Assembly: GCA_035048495.1 (NCBI GenBank)
Contig: CM068541.1
Span: 13,523,929 to 13,587,928, forward strand
Length of the DNA stretch: 64,000 nucleotides
Direction of reading: 5' to 3'
Source of the DNA: Euptelea pleiosperma
Lineage: Eukaryota; Streptophyta; Magnoliopsida; Ranunculales; Eupteleaceae
Each line of letters starts with the position of its first letter. The stretch's first letter is position 1. Shown piece after piece: positions 32,801 through 46,142 of this stretch. Both the position numbers and the translations under genes were made by a program. The notes beneath the pieces were generated by a model, which did no database searches, was not told where the DNA came from, and saw only the letters and a list, made by a program, of their open reading frames with translations.

Positions 32801-34265
32801 AAGATCCTTGTCTCACACTTGGTGGTCGAACCTTCTTTGATTAGAAGGATTATAGAGGCACAGCATGGGAAGGGAGGATCTGATGTCGTCCGCCATACTA
32901 TCTTCGCAAGAGGAGTGGACTTTACACTCAGATGGCAGTCTAAGGTACCGTGAGAGGTTGTGGGTACCTGAAGACAATGATGACCTGAAACGGGAGATTC
33001 TCGATGAGGCTCACTGTACTCGTTACACAATACATCCAGGCAGCTCTAAGATGTACCAAGACTTACGTAGGCAGTTTTGGTGGAATAACATGAAGAGGGA
33101 GATTGCTCAATATGTGTCGAGATGCCTAACATGTTAGCAGATCAAGGTAGGGCATCAGAAACCAGGAGGCACCCTGCAGCCTCTACCTATCCCAGAGTAG
33201 AAGTGGGATAATGTGTTAATGGATTTTGTGATGGGTCTACCTAAGACTCGTCAGAACCATGACTCCATTTGGGTAATCGTGGACAGATTGACGAAGTCTG
33301 CTCATTTCTCGGCTGTCAGAGCTACTCACAGTGTCGATGATCTGAGCAGATTGTACGTCAAAGAGATTGTCAAACTACACGGTATCCTAGTCTCCATTGT
33401 GTCTGATAGAGATCCGAAGTTCACCTCGAAGTTCTGAAAGAGTTTTTAGAGTGCCTTCGGGACAAAGTTGAATTTTAGTTCAGCTTTTCACCCTCAAACA
33501 GACGGGCAAACAGAGCGAGTGAATCAAATCTTAGAAGATTTTACTCGGAGCTTGTATATAATGGACTTTAAGGGCAGTTGGGAGGATCACTTGTCGCTTG
33601 TGGAGTTCGCATACAATAATAGCCATCAGTCGAGCATCGGCATGGCACCCTATGAGGCTCTGTACGGAAGGCCTTGTAGATCTCCAGTGTGCTGGGCAGA
33701 AGTTGGAAAGAGAAGCTTGCTTGGTCCTGAGGTGGTGCAGGAGACCACTGAGAAGATCGGGATCATTCGAGAACGTCTCCTTGCGGCGCAGAGTCGGCAG
33801 AAGTCTTATGCTAATCTGCATCGCCGTAAGCTTGAGTTCTCCATTGGCGACTATGTCTTCTTGAAGGTATCGCCAGTTAGAGGAGTGATGAGGTTCGGCA
33901 AAAAAGGGAAGCTAGCACCGAGGTTCATTGGACCTTTCTTGGTCCTTGATAGGATTGGTGAGGTTGCCTATCGCTTAGCTTTGCCTACTCAGTTGGCCGA
34001 AGTTCACGACGTCTTCCATGTCTCGATGCTTCGCAAGTATGAGCCGGATCCATCTCACGTGCTTGATTGGAAGTCTTTAGAGCTCCGAGAGGATGTTTCA
34101 TATGTTGAACAACCTGTCTGTATCCTTGCCACGAAAGAACAAGTGTTGCGCACTAAAGTGATCCCCTTAGTGAAGGTGTTGTGGCAACACCACAACATTG
34201 AGGATGCCTCTTGGGAACTGGAGGCTGACGTCAGAGAGAAGTATCCACATTTGTTCTCGGATTAG
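29885..34265 (+). pseudogene. gag-pol polyprotein of the Tekay-like element, disrupted
   Basis: Start ATG at 29885 (MRSGRGRGKN). Order seen: gag; zinc knuckle [14 protein letters not shown] (about 30735); protease [10 protein letters not shown] (about 30925); reverse transcriptase with [10 protein letters not shown] and the catalytic FIDDILIYS (about 31930); RNase H opening [12 protein letters not shown] (about 32365); integrase with VLMDFVMGLP, VSDRDPKFTS and HPQTDGQTERVN; and a C-terminal chromodomain-like block. In-frame stops lie at 30359, 32618, 32657, 32702, 33135, 33198, 33435 and 33447, and a frameshift near 32920-32932 moves the integrase to another frame. The RNase H motif reads YSNHKSL where relatives have Asp. 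Each stop can be explained by one C-to-T or G-to-A change. Confidence 0.9.
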
Positions 34266-34297
34266 GCATGTCTAATTTCGAGGACGAAATTTCTTAT

Positions 34298-34310
34298 AAG
34301 GAGGGTGAGA
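34298..34310 (+). other. Polypurine tract
   Basis: AAGGAGGGTGAGA directly before the 3' LTR, the usual plus-strand primer. Confidence 0.8.
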
Positions 34311-36427
34311 TGTAATGACCCTATTTCTAGCAATATTATAATAGACTTTTTATAATACTTTGAACATTATATGTATGCCATTTTAAAGGTCTCAACAATA
34401 ACTTTCTATCGGTATCAAGTTCGTCCAAATCGGACGTGCGAGTCAAAAGTTATTGTGTTTAGTTCTGGGCAACATTTTAAGTTTTTATTAAAATTCAAAA
34501 AAAAAAAAAAAAAGACAAATTTCAAAATTATAGTCCCACATCGGATAGAAATGAAAAGTTCTGAGTTCTCAACCTCTATAAATACAAGGCCATGCCTTGA
34601 GGATATTACATCAATTTGGGTATTTGCATTCTAACCCCTGAGGTAAGAATATTTGCAAAAAAGTCCCTCGACTAGAAGAAATTCTAGAAAATTTCCAGGA
34701 ATTCCTGAAAATATTCAGGAGGTCCTTTGAAAAGATTTTTTTGTGGGCCTACTGCCTCGAGATACGCGCTACCTTGAGATTCGCATCGTACGAGATTCAA
34801 AGATTTTGGGATTCTAGCGTATTCACTTGTAAGTACATAGTTATTTATTTTATGCTTTTATTTAATTAATTAATTAATGTAATTATTTATTTATTTATTT
34901 ATTTAATTATTATTTATTTAATTATTTATTTATTTTTTTAATTGATTAATTAATTATTTATTTATTTATAAATATTATTTTTATTTTTTATTTTTTTGAA
35001 ATAGTAGAAAATTCACAGAATATTGTAGAAAAATTCTAGAAAATTCTATTATTTTTGGGGAAAATGTCTGAAAATGCTATTCTTGTTATCTTTAAATTTT
35101 AGCAAGGAAAAATCCCAATTCTTGTATTTTCCACATAAAATGTGTAAATGCATTGATAATTTCTTGTAATCTTAAAAGCATGAAATTATGATAGATGAGG
35201 ACATGTGTAATCTATTTAGTTGGATGAAGTCATGCTCAAATTCATTTAAAATGAGATATATGCGTTTTTCATCCGTTTTATGTATTCGTTTTCTAATATA
35301 TTAATAGAGCTTAAATGTTCTTATTTTTAGTTTCAAAATACAAAAATAGGAATGTTATGCATGTAAAGATGTTTCTACAAACATTATTATTTTATGCATA
35401 TAAATACGATTGATGACATGAATAAGAACGTGATTGGGAATGTGGAATATCAGATTAGTTGGAATCAGGCGTTGTCTCATTTCTTCGAGACCCCTTGGGG
35501 TTTTAGTCCCCTAAAGCATCAAGCGTTGTCTTATTTCCTTAAGACCCCCTTGGGGTTCCAGTCCCCTAAAGAAGAGGCGTTGTCTCATTCAGGAGACCCC
35601 TCGGGTATTTATACCTAAAAGAAAATTAGGGAATCTGGAGAGAGAATACCTAATGAAACAATTAGTGTGCACATTAGGGAGTTTACTTGTGGACTAGAAG
35701 TGTTGACATCGTACACTAGGACCGATGGAATGTTAGTACGAAATACATCAGAATTGATAGTTTGACTTTATAGAAATGGTCACGGGTATTCCTATAAGAG
35801 AAATGTTGACTATTATATGAAAAGACTTCATTGTATTCAAAGTTATATGTAAGTAATTGATGGAGAGTTGAGTTTTATCGAATTACATGTGAAATACATT
35901 TGCAAATCGTATTTGTTTTAAAATAAATAAAAGTTGCTGATTTAAGTGGTTTTACGCACGAGGAATGTACTTACTGGGCCCTAGCTCATCGTTTTAAAAT
36001 GTTTTATTTTCAGGAAAGGATAATGGGAAGTTGGATTGATGCTTCCAGCATTTCTGTTAATAGACTTGTGCTTTTGACGATGTTATATTTGTTTAATTCT
36101 TCTATCTTGTAGAAGGATACATGAGTTATGTAGGTCCTTTGACCGTTTAGTAACATGTATTTGGGAGTACGATATATATACAATATTTTCTTTTGGATGG
36201 GCATATTACGGTTTTATTTGAAGTAAGACATCCTCTAACATTATTAATGTGTCAATGAAGTGCGTTTCGTCTTATGAATTGTTTAAACAAAATGAAAAAA
36301 ATTATCCGGTGTATTTCCGCTGCATCGTGATACCAGTTTTGTTTAACTGTGTGTTTGTATGATCAGATCGCGCCTCAAGATACGAGAAATGTCGATATGA
36401 CCAAATATCGGACTTGGGGGCGTGACA
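34311..36427 (+). repeat. 3' LTR of the Tekay-like element
   Basis: 2117 bp, TGTAATGACC to GGGGGCGTGACA. It aligns along its whole length with 27561-29667, with scattered substitutions and small indels in the TTAA tracts. Confidence 0.92.
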
Positions 36428-36432
36428 AGCTT

Positions 36433-37099
36433 TATAACGAATCCATTCTGAATGGACTTATGAATTAAAAAGTTATTATATTTTAAAGATTTTCAAAGAA
36501 AAAAAGTTCTTTCCTAAAAAAGTGTTGTTCATTTATTAAAGAGAAAGAAGAATATAGAGTATTCCACGGTACTCTCTTCTCTAAACCTACCTTATAAATT
36601 GAAAGATAATTTTACCCATTTGTAACCTATTAAATCACATTAATACTTTTAAGGGACCTTTATATAACTTTGGAGAGAGGGTGAAAGTGGATGGTTAAAA
36701 TTGAAAACTTTCGCAACTCAAGGCATACTTTAAGACTCAAGAGAGAGAGAAAAATACAAGAAAGTAGGAGGGATTTGGGGAAAAAGTAAAAAAGTGGGAT
36801 GGGCAGCGGCCTTAGCTGACATGGGGCCTAGGCAGTTGTCTCAACTGGCTAAGGCTTGAGCTGGCCCTGTCTTTAACTATTTTAATTTTAAATTTGTTGT
36901 GTTATATACTTTATTTGAAAAATAATAAAAAACATTATTACATTTCTATATGATGGGTCTATGGATTAGGGTTATAGCAACTGTTATTATGATTTTGATC
37001 TATGGCGGGCAACTTAATATTCATTACTAATTAAACATCTCCTTGTAACACGTTACTAACGATTAAAGTTTGGTTTTCTTTATGATGATAATTTTAAAG
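36433..37099. other. End of intron 1 of RLK copy 2
   Basis: The first 290 bp continue the dispersed repeat cut by the gypsy insertion. At 36790-36870 there is a fragment with GGCCTTAGCTGACATGGGGC and GAGCTGGCCCTG, a foldback-like pair. The intron ends at the acceptor AAAG before 37100. Confidence 0.5.
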
Positions 37100-37268
37100 T
37101 CGAAGCTTTAGAACAAATTGGGAGGTCATTGGGGAAGAATTGGAATTTCAACGAGGACCCTTGCAGCAATGACTCGAGTTGGACAACCCTTAATCTAAAA
37201 GGCGGATCTGACAATTCGGTAACTTGCAACTGCACCTTTGCTAACAACACCTGCCACATCGTTAAAAT
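37100..37268 (+). CDS. N-terminal cap exon of RLK copy 2
   Basis: Reads VEALEQIGRSLGKNWNF, then EDPCSND, and ends in a Cys cluster CNCTFANNTCHIVK before a GTAAGT donor in phase 2. This is the Cys-paired N-terminal cap of the LRR VIII-2 ectodomain, with several N-glycosylation sequons (NNT, NDS, NCT). It joins the signal-peptide exon at 21008 and the first LRR exon at 40098 in phase. Confidence 0.85.
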
Positions 37269-37277
37269 GTAAGTGCT

Positions 37278-38620
<1,343 letters not shown>

Positions 38621-38627
38621 TACCCGG

Positions 38628-38910
38628 CCCACAGTATGAGCCCACCTGACACACACAATTAGAGACCACTGACCGTACTAATGTTTGGCCCATCCCTAGA
38701 TGGAGCTACGTACCAAAAATTAACTTGATTAATGATTTCAAACCCTTGGATCTTTGTACCCCAAATAATGCTCAAATCCCACGGTTAAAAATCAACCCAT
38801 GAAAACGATTCCAATCGAATGCTTACAAATCAATAATCAAGTTGATTTTTGTATGTAGGTCCACCTAAGGAGGGGCCGAACACCCATGCCATTAATTATA
38901 TTTTAAATAC
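38628..38910. mobile_element. Foldback MITE family A in intron 2 of RLK copy 2
   Basis: Has GACCACTGACCGTACTAATG, TTTGGCCCATCCCTAGATGG and the mirrored GTAGGTCCACCTAAGGAGGG. Outer arms are diverged. Confidence 0.6.
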
Positions 38911-39489
38911 AGCCCTTTTATTATCACAATTTCCCGTGCATTTTATCCATATTTTCAAAACAATCCTTTTTAACCACTTAATTACTTAAAACGACATTAT
39001 TTCTATATTGCCAAAATAGTTCCTTTATAACAATATCTAATTACTTTCTATGCCATTACTTCTGTATCATAAAGCAACCCTTAATAACTAGGTATTGACA
39101 ACTTTAGAATTTTGTCTTAAGTTGTCACAATTTATAGATTCACCCATTCAAACTAATCTTCCAAATTTCCCTTTGGGTTGGAACTTTCTTATTTTGCCAC
39201 TTTTCAAAAAAGGCCCCTATAATCACTCATGTCCAATGCACATGCGACCCACTAGTATAATTAATGGCATTTTCGAGTATCAAAGTTTCGTGGTTTGCAC
39301 CCAAAGACCATCTTCTCTGTATGAGTCATGCAAGTGAAAATTATTCCTTATTGACAGTTCCTCAAAACAAGTTGGTACAAATACCATACAATATTGCTAA
39401 GTGTTCGGCGCAGCACAACTAGAAGTCACAATCAAACGCCCTATAAAGGACAACATATATTAAACCATTTAGGATCCAATGGTTTAGAC

Positions 39490-39919
39490 CAAGGTTTAAA
39501 GGAGGCCGTTTTAACGGTTAAACGGATTGGGGGCGTTACCGTTTAAACGGATTGAAACGGTCAGGGGCAAAAATGAAAAAAAAATGGGAAAAAAACGAAA
39601 TTAAACGGATTTTAACGGTTTTAAAGATTTTAACGGAAAAAACGGAAAAAGTGGCTCTGAAATTCAAATTTTGAAATTTGAAAATTAAAAAAAAAATGGA
39701 ATTTAACGGATTTTAACGGAAATTAAACGGATTTTAACGGAATTAAATGGTTTTAATGGCCTTTTTTTCACAAATTTTTTTGAAATTAAACGGCTGTTTA
39801 AACGATTTTAACGGCCGTTAAAACAAAAAAACGGCCATTTTTTTCAAAACCGATAAAACGGGTTTAAACGGAAATGGGCTTGGGGGGTTACCGTTTAAAC
39901 GGCTGTTTTTAAAACCATG
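39490..39919. mobile_element. hAT-like MITE, family D, second copy
   Basis: Same ends as the copy at 12935: CAAGGTTTAAAGGAGGCCG at the left, and TTTTTAAAACCATG at the right. The interior is built of AACGGATTTTAACGG and GTTTAAACGG words. The flanks show no clear 8-bp duplication. Confidence 0.68.
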
Positions 39920-40097
39920 GTAACATACGTGGTCGATAACATTTTGAGGTAGATTGAGATGGTAAGAAAAAATTTGAAGTTACAGGCCTCACCAAAAGAT
40001 ATTACTCCATCTCTATACAGAATTAGAACTTATTTTGCCAAAACCAATTTGTTGATTGCAATTTGTAAGTTGTGCCATCTGTCTCTTTCGAGGGTAG

Positions 40098-41632
40098 AGT
40101 GCTAAGAATGCAGAGTCTTCAAGGCATGCTTCCACCAGAACTGGTCAGGCTTCCCTACCTCCAAGAAATGTAAGAGCGTTCATACAAACCCGACTAATGT
40201 TCATATCTCCACGTCTCAATTCCTTGAATAACTGACTATATATCTAATCTTCCTCTCCTTCTCATAGTGATCTCAACCGCAACTACCTTAACGGTACAAT
40301 ACCTCCACAATGGGGTTCCATGCAATTGGTGAACATGTAAACTCTCCATTATTTTCTTGTTCTCATCCTCGTTGCTTAGTTTAGCAAATCAATGTATTTT
40401 TTCTGAAGTTAACAAGTCGATACCACTGCAGCTCCCTTCTTGGAAACCGATTATCGGGTCCGATCCCAAAAGAATTCGGAAGCATCATCACTCTTAGAAA
40501 TCTGTATGATTTGAATTTCCTTTTCTCCATTATATATTATATATATTAAGAGTAGTCTCACTTAAGCAAAATTTGAATTTTCAGGGTACTGGAGGCCAAC
40601 CAGCTCTCTGGAGTTCTTCCTCCAGAGCTTGGGAATATGGTCAACATAGAGAGAATGTAAGCCCCTTTTTTTGGCATTTTTTTGCTTCTGGGATTTCATA
40701 GAATTTGCCTATTTTAAAAAAAATTGAAGCATATTTTGATTGATTCGGTGTTTTTGTAATTTTTCACTTCTGGTTTTTCACAAAATTATGATTGATTGTT
40801 TGATTACTCTATTATTTGATTTTTATTGGCTGTAGACTCATTACCTCAAACAATTTCACTGGAGAGTTGCCAAAGACGCTGTCTAAGTTGTCGAAACTTA
40901 GGGACTTGTAAAAATATTTATAGCCCCTTTCACAAATTTTTTCCCATTTATATGTATATATAAAGTTTGTTCTACTATCCAAACTAGAATTGTTACCTTT
41001 TTCTTTTAATTTTTTTTATGCAGACGAATAAGCGCTAACCAGTTTACTGGGAAGATACCCAATTTTATCCAAGACTTGACAAAACTTAGGAGATTGTAAG
41101 ATTTTCATCATTCTGAGTTCTTGAGTGGCATTAAAAAGTGGAGGTCTCAAAAATTTAAGCCCTTATCACTTATTTCCTTCATCAATAGGGATATACAAGC
41201 AAGTGGCTTCGAAGGGCCAATTCCTTCTGGCATTTCTTATTTGCAAGAACTAACTGACTTGTGAGTAAAGGCTTATCATTTCATATTTTGGGATTTTTTT
41301 GCTAAGTTGCATTTCTGTGATTTCTAGTTAAATTTTTTTTATAGGCATCTATAATACTGGTAATTATTCTTGATTATGTCTATATATGCAGGAGGTTTAG
41401 TGACATAATTGGGCCAGAATCACGCTTTCCACTGGTGAGCGGAATGACAAACTTGGAACAATTGTGAGTTGAATTCTTATGCATGTCATGTTTGTGGATG
41501 TATAACCAATCATTTTAATTAATAGTATTGGAAGGACATAAATTTTACTCTATTTGGCAGGATATTAAGGAGTTGTAATATTTCTGATACGCTTCCTGAA
41601 TATCTTGGGGCAATGACATCACTGGAGACCTT
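40098..41632 (+). CDS. Nine LRR exons of RLK copy 2
   Basis: Exons 40098-40169, 40268-40336 (69 nt), 40432-40503, 40585-40656, 40836-40907, 41024-41095, 41189-41260, 41392-41463 and 41561-41632. All others are 72 nt and all share one phase. They read as LRRs: RMQSLQGMLPPELVRLPYLQ, NRNYLNGTIPPQWGSM, GNRLSGPIPKEFGSI, EANQLSGVLPPELGNM, TSNNFTGELPKTLSKL and so on. The frame is fully open, with good GT-AG sites. Exons five to nine pair with 293-1059 of copy 1. The exon at 40585 has no partner there. Confidence 0.9.
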
Positions 41633-42289
41633 GTAATTTTCAGATTTCTTTTTCCTCTCTTTTACATAGTAACTCTCTTTACTAGATGTTGTGCTTCGTA
41701 TCTAGTTCTCAATCCCATCATCTTAGATGTTTGGTTATTTTCTTTAAAAGTTTATTCTTGTATTCTGACTTGAAGGCAGTCATATTACAACCAATTTGAG
41801 TTTCAACTGTGCATTTGCAAAAGTTTGAAAATTTTAGGATACTCACTTCCTTACATTCATTAGGTACAATATTTGGAACATAAATAAATTAAAGACGATC
41901 AATTCAATATTTGACTAGTGTAGTTCAAAATTGCTCTTATGCTATGCTGCATAGAACAGACAAGAGGTTGGAAAGAAGAGAATTATCTATATATATATAT
42001 TGATACCACGGGTATCCGGGCCGGCCTCTTAGAGCACCCGACTAATCCATGAAGAGAAATATCACACCATTGTATTAGAATAAACAACTCTGAAAAAGGT
42101 TAAGCTGATAATCCGTGAATAAAACGATGGGAGATAAAAAACAATGTGCTTAGTCTAGCTCACTATATGGGTGTAAGATCATTATAATATGGTGGTGTGG
42201 TACTACTAGCTAGTAGTGCATTAATATTTCTTTTTTGTCCTTACATAATCCTTGGTTTCTACAAGACCTAGCAATCGACTATAAACAAG
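41633..42289. other. Intron of RLK copy 2, shared part
   Basis: Aligns by eye with 1060-1600 of copy 1 (for example ATCTAGTTCTCAATC and TTGAAAATTTTAGGATACTC). No gene. Confidence 0.6.
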
Positions 42290-43030
42290 GAAAACTTAGA
42301 AATACAAAAATATTAAAAAAGAATAAAAAAGTGAAAAGTGGGACTAACCATAAGGCATATATGATAATCTATACAATAAATTAGGGACAAGAGAGAGCGG
42401 GAAAGATGTCTATATGCACAAACAAGGGAGAGAAAACTAGAAATCTAGATCATGTTACATTCATTAAGGGAAGCATCCAGAGAATCTTGGTGAAAGATGA
42501 GGAGATTATGAAAAGGTTGAGAGCTTATTTTGAGAAATTTTTGAATGATGATTACATAGAAGACATGAGTAGGTAGAGATTCTATGGAGAACATGTAACA
42601 CACATACTCTCATAAAATTAGGGTATCAAAAGTCAAAACAACTTCAGTGAAGATGAAAATAGATAGAGCCTTAGGACCAGATCGTATTTTAATAGAAGTA
42701 TGAAAATACATGAAAAGAATTGGATTGTCTTTGCTTACTAGACTAGGAAAATGCAAAATGAATGGAGAAGTGTTGTAGTACCGATATAAATAAAAAAAGT
42801 ATACAGAGTTGTTCAAACTACCATGGCTTCAAACTTTTGAGCTACAGTTTGAAACTATAGGAGAGATTGATGTCGCAAAGATTAGGACAAAAGACATGAA
42901 TATTTGAGAATGAATTTGGTTTTATGCTGGGGAGGTCAACTTATCAAAGCAATCTTCTTAATTAAATAAATGATGGAAAAGGTAAGAAAAGGATGAATCT
43001 TCTTATAGTCTTTATCGACTTAGAAAATTA
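42290..43030 (+). mobile_element. LINE remnant in RLK copy 2, same insertion as in copy 1
   Basis: Follows the same intron landmarks as 1600-2870 of copy 1: AGACCTAGCAAT, then the GGGACAAGAGAGAGCGGGAA basic region, then GGTTTTATGCTGGGGAGGTC and AAATAAATGATGGAAAAGG. The frame is broken. It stops matching after about 43030, where other sequence begins. Confidence 0.65.
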
Positions 43031-43244
43031 TGATGGTTCTTGGTGTGACAAGTATGCACACCCAAATAGATCGAGCAAGTGGAGAAGAGATTTCAAGCTT
43101 ATAAAAGGAGGTCGATTTGCATTCATCAGGGATTGTTCTAAACCTTTAGAAAAGTCCCAAGAAGATTTAAAATTAATTTTTAATGGTGGTCTAAGGGCTA
43201 AACTAAGGACTGATCTTGAGCTCCAAGTTGGGGCTAAACAATAG

Positions 43245-44777
43245 TAGGGATGAGAGGTGAACATGAAAGAGATACATGGGAACATTTTAGTGTACTTAGG
43301 GGTGTACGGTCTGACTGTTTTGGTGACCATTTGGTGCAAAAAAATTGTGCCCAAAGAGGGTGGTATGGCCTCTTAAAACATGGGTAGCGGCTGATCTAAT
43401 GGTTGTAATCTTGAGCTTCAAAACGAAGCTCAAAGGAGGGAGAGATGAGAGAAATCTATTGGATTTGTGGTGGGGACATTCTACACTATATGGGATCTAT
43501 TTTGTACCATTAAAGCAATCCCAAAATAGCATAAAATCAGCTTCTAGAAGGTGTGGTAGGGACTGATCTTGAAAGTGTTTAAGCTCCATTAAAAATAAAG
43601 TGAGATCCATCTGCCTGATCTTTTATCTGTAAAAGACCTATGAGGAGGTAAAGGTAAGGTAAGAGTGTTGATGATCGAAAGACTCTTAGATCGAGTCAAA
43701 CGATGTGGCAGTTGAACCTATAAAAATAAGCCCTAGAATCGGTTGCATGGAGACACTAACTCGTGAACTAATTTATATGATGCGTAGAGAACACACGGAT
43801 AGTCCTAAGCCAGTTCTAAACAAACAATAGTTTCCTGGAATTTTATCTTTATAGTTTTGGGAATCCGATTATGGCAGTGGACGGAACCACTGATTTATTC
43901 TTTTAGAATCCGCCTAACTACTGGATTCTTGGGGTTCTCACAAGCTGTCTCTTCAAAGAAAATATTCTAGTACTAACTCTAATCATCGGCGAGATAATCT
44001 GAAGCCTAGACAGACGTGCAGCATATCGGCTGTCTTAAGTACGTCCCAGACTAACTGGATTTGTCAAGCGATTAAGAAGAGTTTTCCCGGAGGATAAGCT
44101 AGGGTTTGGTTTGTGTTCCTATTTCAACCGCTAGATAGCCAACGAAAGACCAAGGAGGCCACTAAAGAGCTCGGTATACTTGATGTAGGAGGGACCCACA
44201 CTCGTGGATTTATTCGACTTGGACTTGTCGGAGTCATTAAACGGTGAGTCCTAAAACACAGATCTAAAAATGGGCTCTAATTAGTTAGTTCATTTTATTA
44301 GTTGGGCTTGGGTTTCAATTGAGCTGGAGTGATGAGGTGGATGATGAAATCTCACCAGTTTCAATTTAGAGCTGGGTTTGCTCTTTAGGGTTGATTCGGC
44401 CATCGACACAGGAATGGAAACCTTGCAAAGATGAAAATTTCCCGATTTGGAAAGGATCCACAATGCAATCTACCCATACGTGAATGTCCTAAAATGTGCA
44501 GAAATGGAAACTAGCATTTTTTAGATTTTTTAATTTTTTTTGTATTTTTGGGATGCACTCAATCAAGGGTTTCTAGAAACCCTTGAACACACATCTAAAT
44601 AAAGCAGTAAATGATTCCTAAATTATTACAAGTCGACTCTCGGCCATCCAAGGTTTAAAAAATAGAAAGCAAATAAACTCTAAAATTTTGCAAATAATGA
44701 AAATAAGAAAAGTTTCCCAAATTGTTTGGAGCTTTCCATTTCCTTCGTCTTTATTCCTTTTCGCACTCCCGTACACC
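43245..44777. other. Inserted sequence in the copy 2 intron, probably retrotransposon leader
   Basis: Absent from copy 1. No coding motif found. If the tRNA-primer-like site at 44778-44795 is real, this is the leader or internal region of a minus-strand LTR element. Confidence 0.35.
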
Positions 44778-44795
44778 GAAGCGGCAATGGCGCCA
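44778..44795 (-). other. Possible primer-binding site of a minus-strand LTR element
   Basis: The minus strand reads TGGCGCCATTGCCGCTTC, close to the Asp-tRNA-type site (TGGCGCCGTTGCC) used by Athila/Tat gypsy elements. Just beyond it on the minus strand is a CTATCA end, as expected for an LTR that would occupy plus coordinates above 44797. Confidence 0.45.
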
Positions 44796-44796
44796 T

Positions 44797-46130
44797 CTGA
44801 TAGTAGGGTTTTTCGCGTCGTCGGGTCGGAAACCCTTTGAATCAACAATATTTGTAATCTCTCCGAATTGGTTCACTTAATCTGCAAATAAGTAGACTTG
44901 TCCGCACTCAGGATTAGTTGGCACAATAAGAAACAAGAATAATCAGAAAATGCTCAGAATAAATGGAGGGCTGAGAGTGATGATTAATAATCGAGAATTT
45001 TAACATAATCTTTTGGAGAGACTTTTATCAACTAATTAACATAAAGAAAATAGAAAAGAAATATAATAAATGGAAATGGAGAATTTTTATTGATTAAAAA
45101 TGCAAATTACATGAACTAAAACAAATAACAAAGATCTTAATCTACAAAGCAATTAAAATATTTAATGTAGAAAGCATGGAAATGAGAGAGAGAAAGCAAT
45201 AGAGGGTTAGAGAGAGAAAGAAATTGGAAGTGAGAGGTGATGAGAGAGAAAGTAAGAGAGAAGGAGAGGATGAAACAACAACCTTGAGAGAATGTCTTAC
45301 CTTGGAAAGAAGATATTCTCACCTTGGAGGGAGAAAGAATAGCAGCTGTTGGTGGTTGCTTGCAGACACAGCCAAGGATGGTGGCTGTCCGTGTAGTCAC
45401 GGTTGGAGGCGCTAGAGGGGAAGGGCTGTAACAAAGAGAAGAGCTACCTGCTCTTCAATGAGAGAGTGAGAGAGATAAGGGGTTTAGAGAAGAATATGTT
45501 AGAATTTTAGAAGGGGGAGGGAACCAACTTTTCCAAGAGGGGTCATGAACCTCTAATAGACATCAAGAGAGAGAAGATTCCCTCTCTTGAGGGATAAGTG
45601 AGAGGAAGTTGTGGGTTGGTTAGAGTAAGATGTGAGATTGTTGAGAGATACATGTGAATGATTGAGGAGGGAGAATCAGTCTTGTGAAGACCGTTTCTCT
45701 CTTGTGCTAAGGTTGTGGGCTTATGGATGTGGGCTTGTGAGAGCCCATAGGTTGTGGAATGAGTTTGTGGAGATGGGCTTGTGAGAGCCCATAGGTTTAT
45801 GGATGAGGGTTAGGGTAATTATAGGATGTTGGGCATAAAGTAGTTAACAAGAGGTTTGAGGTGAAATTAGGGGATCGCGATGAGGCCATTAGATTAGAAG
45901 GAAGTGAGGATGGATGGTTGGGATTTGACCAGCCAAGGGATGAAGGATGATCATGATGATCAGATGGCAAATCGGATTGTAGATGGACGATTGGATGCGA
46001 TCAGAGAGATCTGATGGAGGGATATAGAGAGGAGAGAAAATAATAAAATAAAGATAAAATAGAACTAGCGGAGGGTCTTGAACCCTGGTCTTCTACATTC
46101 TCCTTCATGAGCTTCACCAATTAAGCAAGC
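44797..46130 (-). repeat. Possible LTR region of the minus-strand element
   Basis: Starts TGATAGTAGGG on the plus strand. It is purine-rich with many GAGAGA tracts (45185-45270, 45460-45660) and a duplicated word GGGCTTGTGAGAGCCCATAG (45744 and 45777). The far end is not defined. Confidence 0.35.
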
Positions 46131-46142
46131 TAGCTTTTGATG
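46060..46142 (-). repeat. tRNA-like sequence, possible second SINE family
   Basis: The minus strand reads GCTTGCTTAATTGGTGAAGC (A-box-like) and then CCAGGGTTCAAGACCCTCC (B-box-like), spaced as in a tRNA. It does not fold as a full tRNA by eye. Confidence 0.4.

Larger units (their letters stand above)
27561..36427 (+). mobile_element. Complete Ty3/gypsy LTR retrotransposon, Tekay/Del-like, in intron 1 of RLK copy 2
   Basis: 8867 bp with two LTRs, TG...CA ends and a perfect 5-bp target duplication AGCTT (27556-27560 and 36428-36432). A primer-binding site, gag, protease, reverse transcriptase, RNase H, integrase and polypurine tract follow in the gypsy order. Large LTRs of about 2.1 kb, the C-terminal GKLAPRFIGPF block and the final chromodomain-like VLWQHHNIEDASWELE fit the Tekay/Del lineage. 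The two LTRs look only a few percent different by eye, mostly transitions, so the insertion is fairly recent. The coding region has eight in-frame stops and a frameshift, so it cannot move on its own. Confidence 0.92.

Noticed and set aside
30013..33821. Minus-strand ORFs across the gypsy element
   Set aside because: Shadows of gag-pol codon use; they have no independent motifs.
42993..43354. Two opposed ORFs after the LINE remnant
   Set aside because: Antisense to each other; no domain seen, and they lie at a repeat junction.
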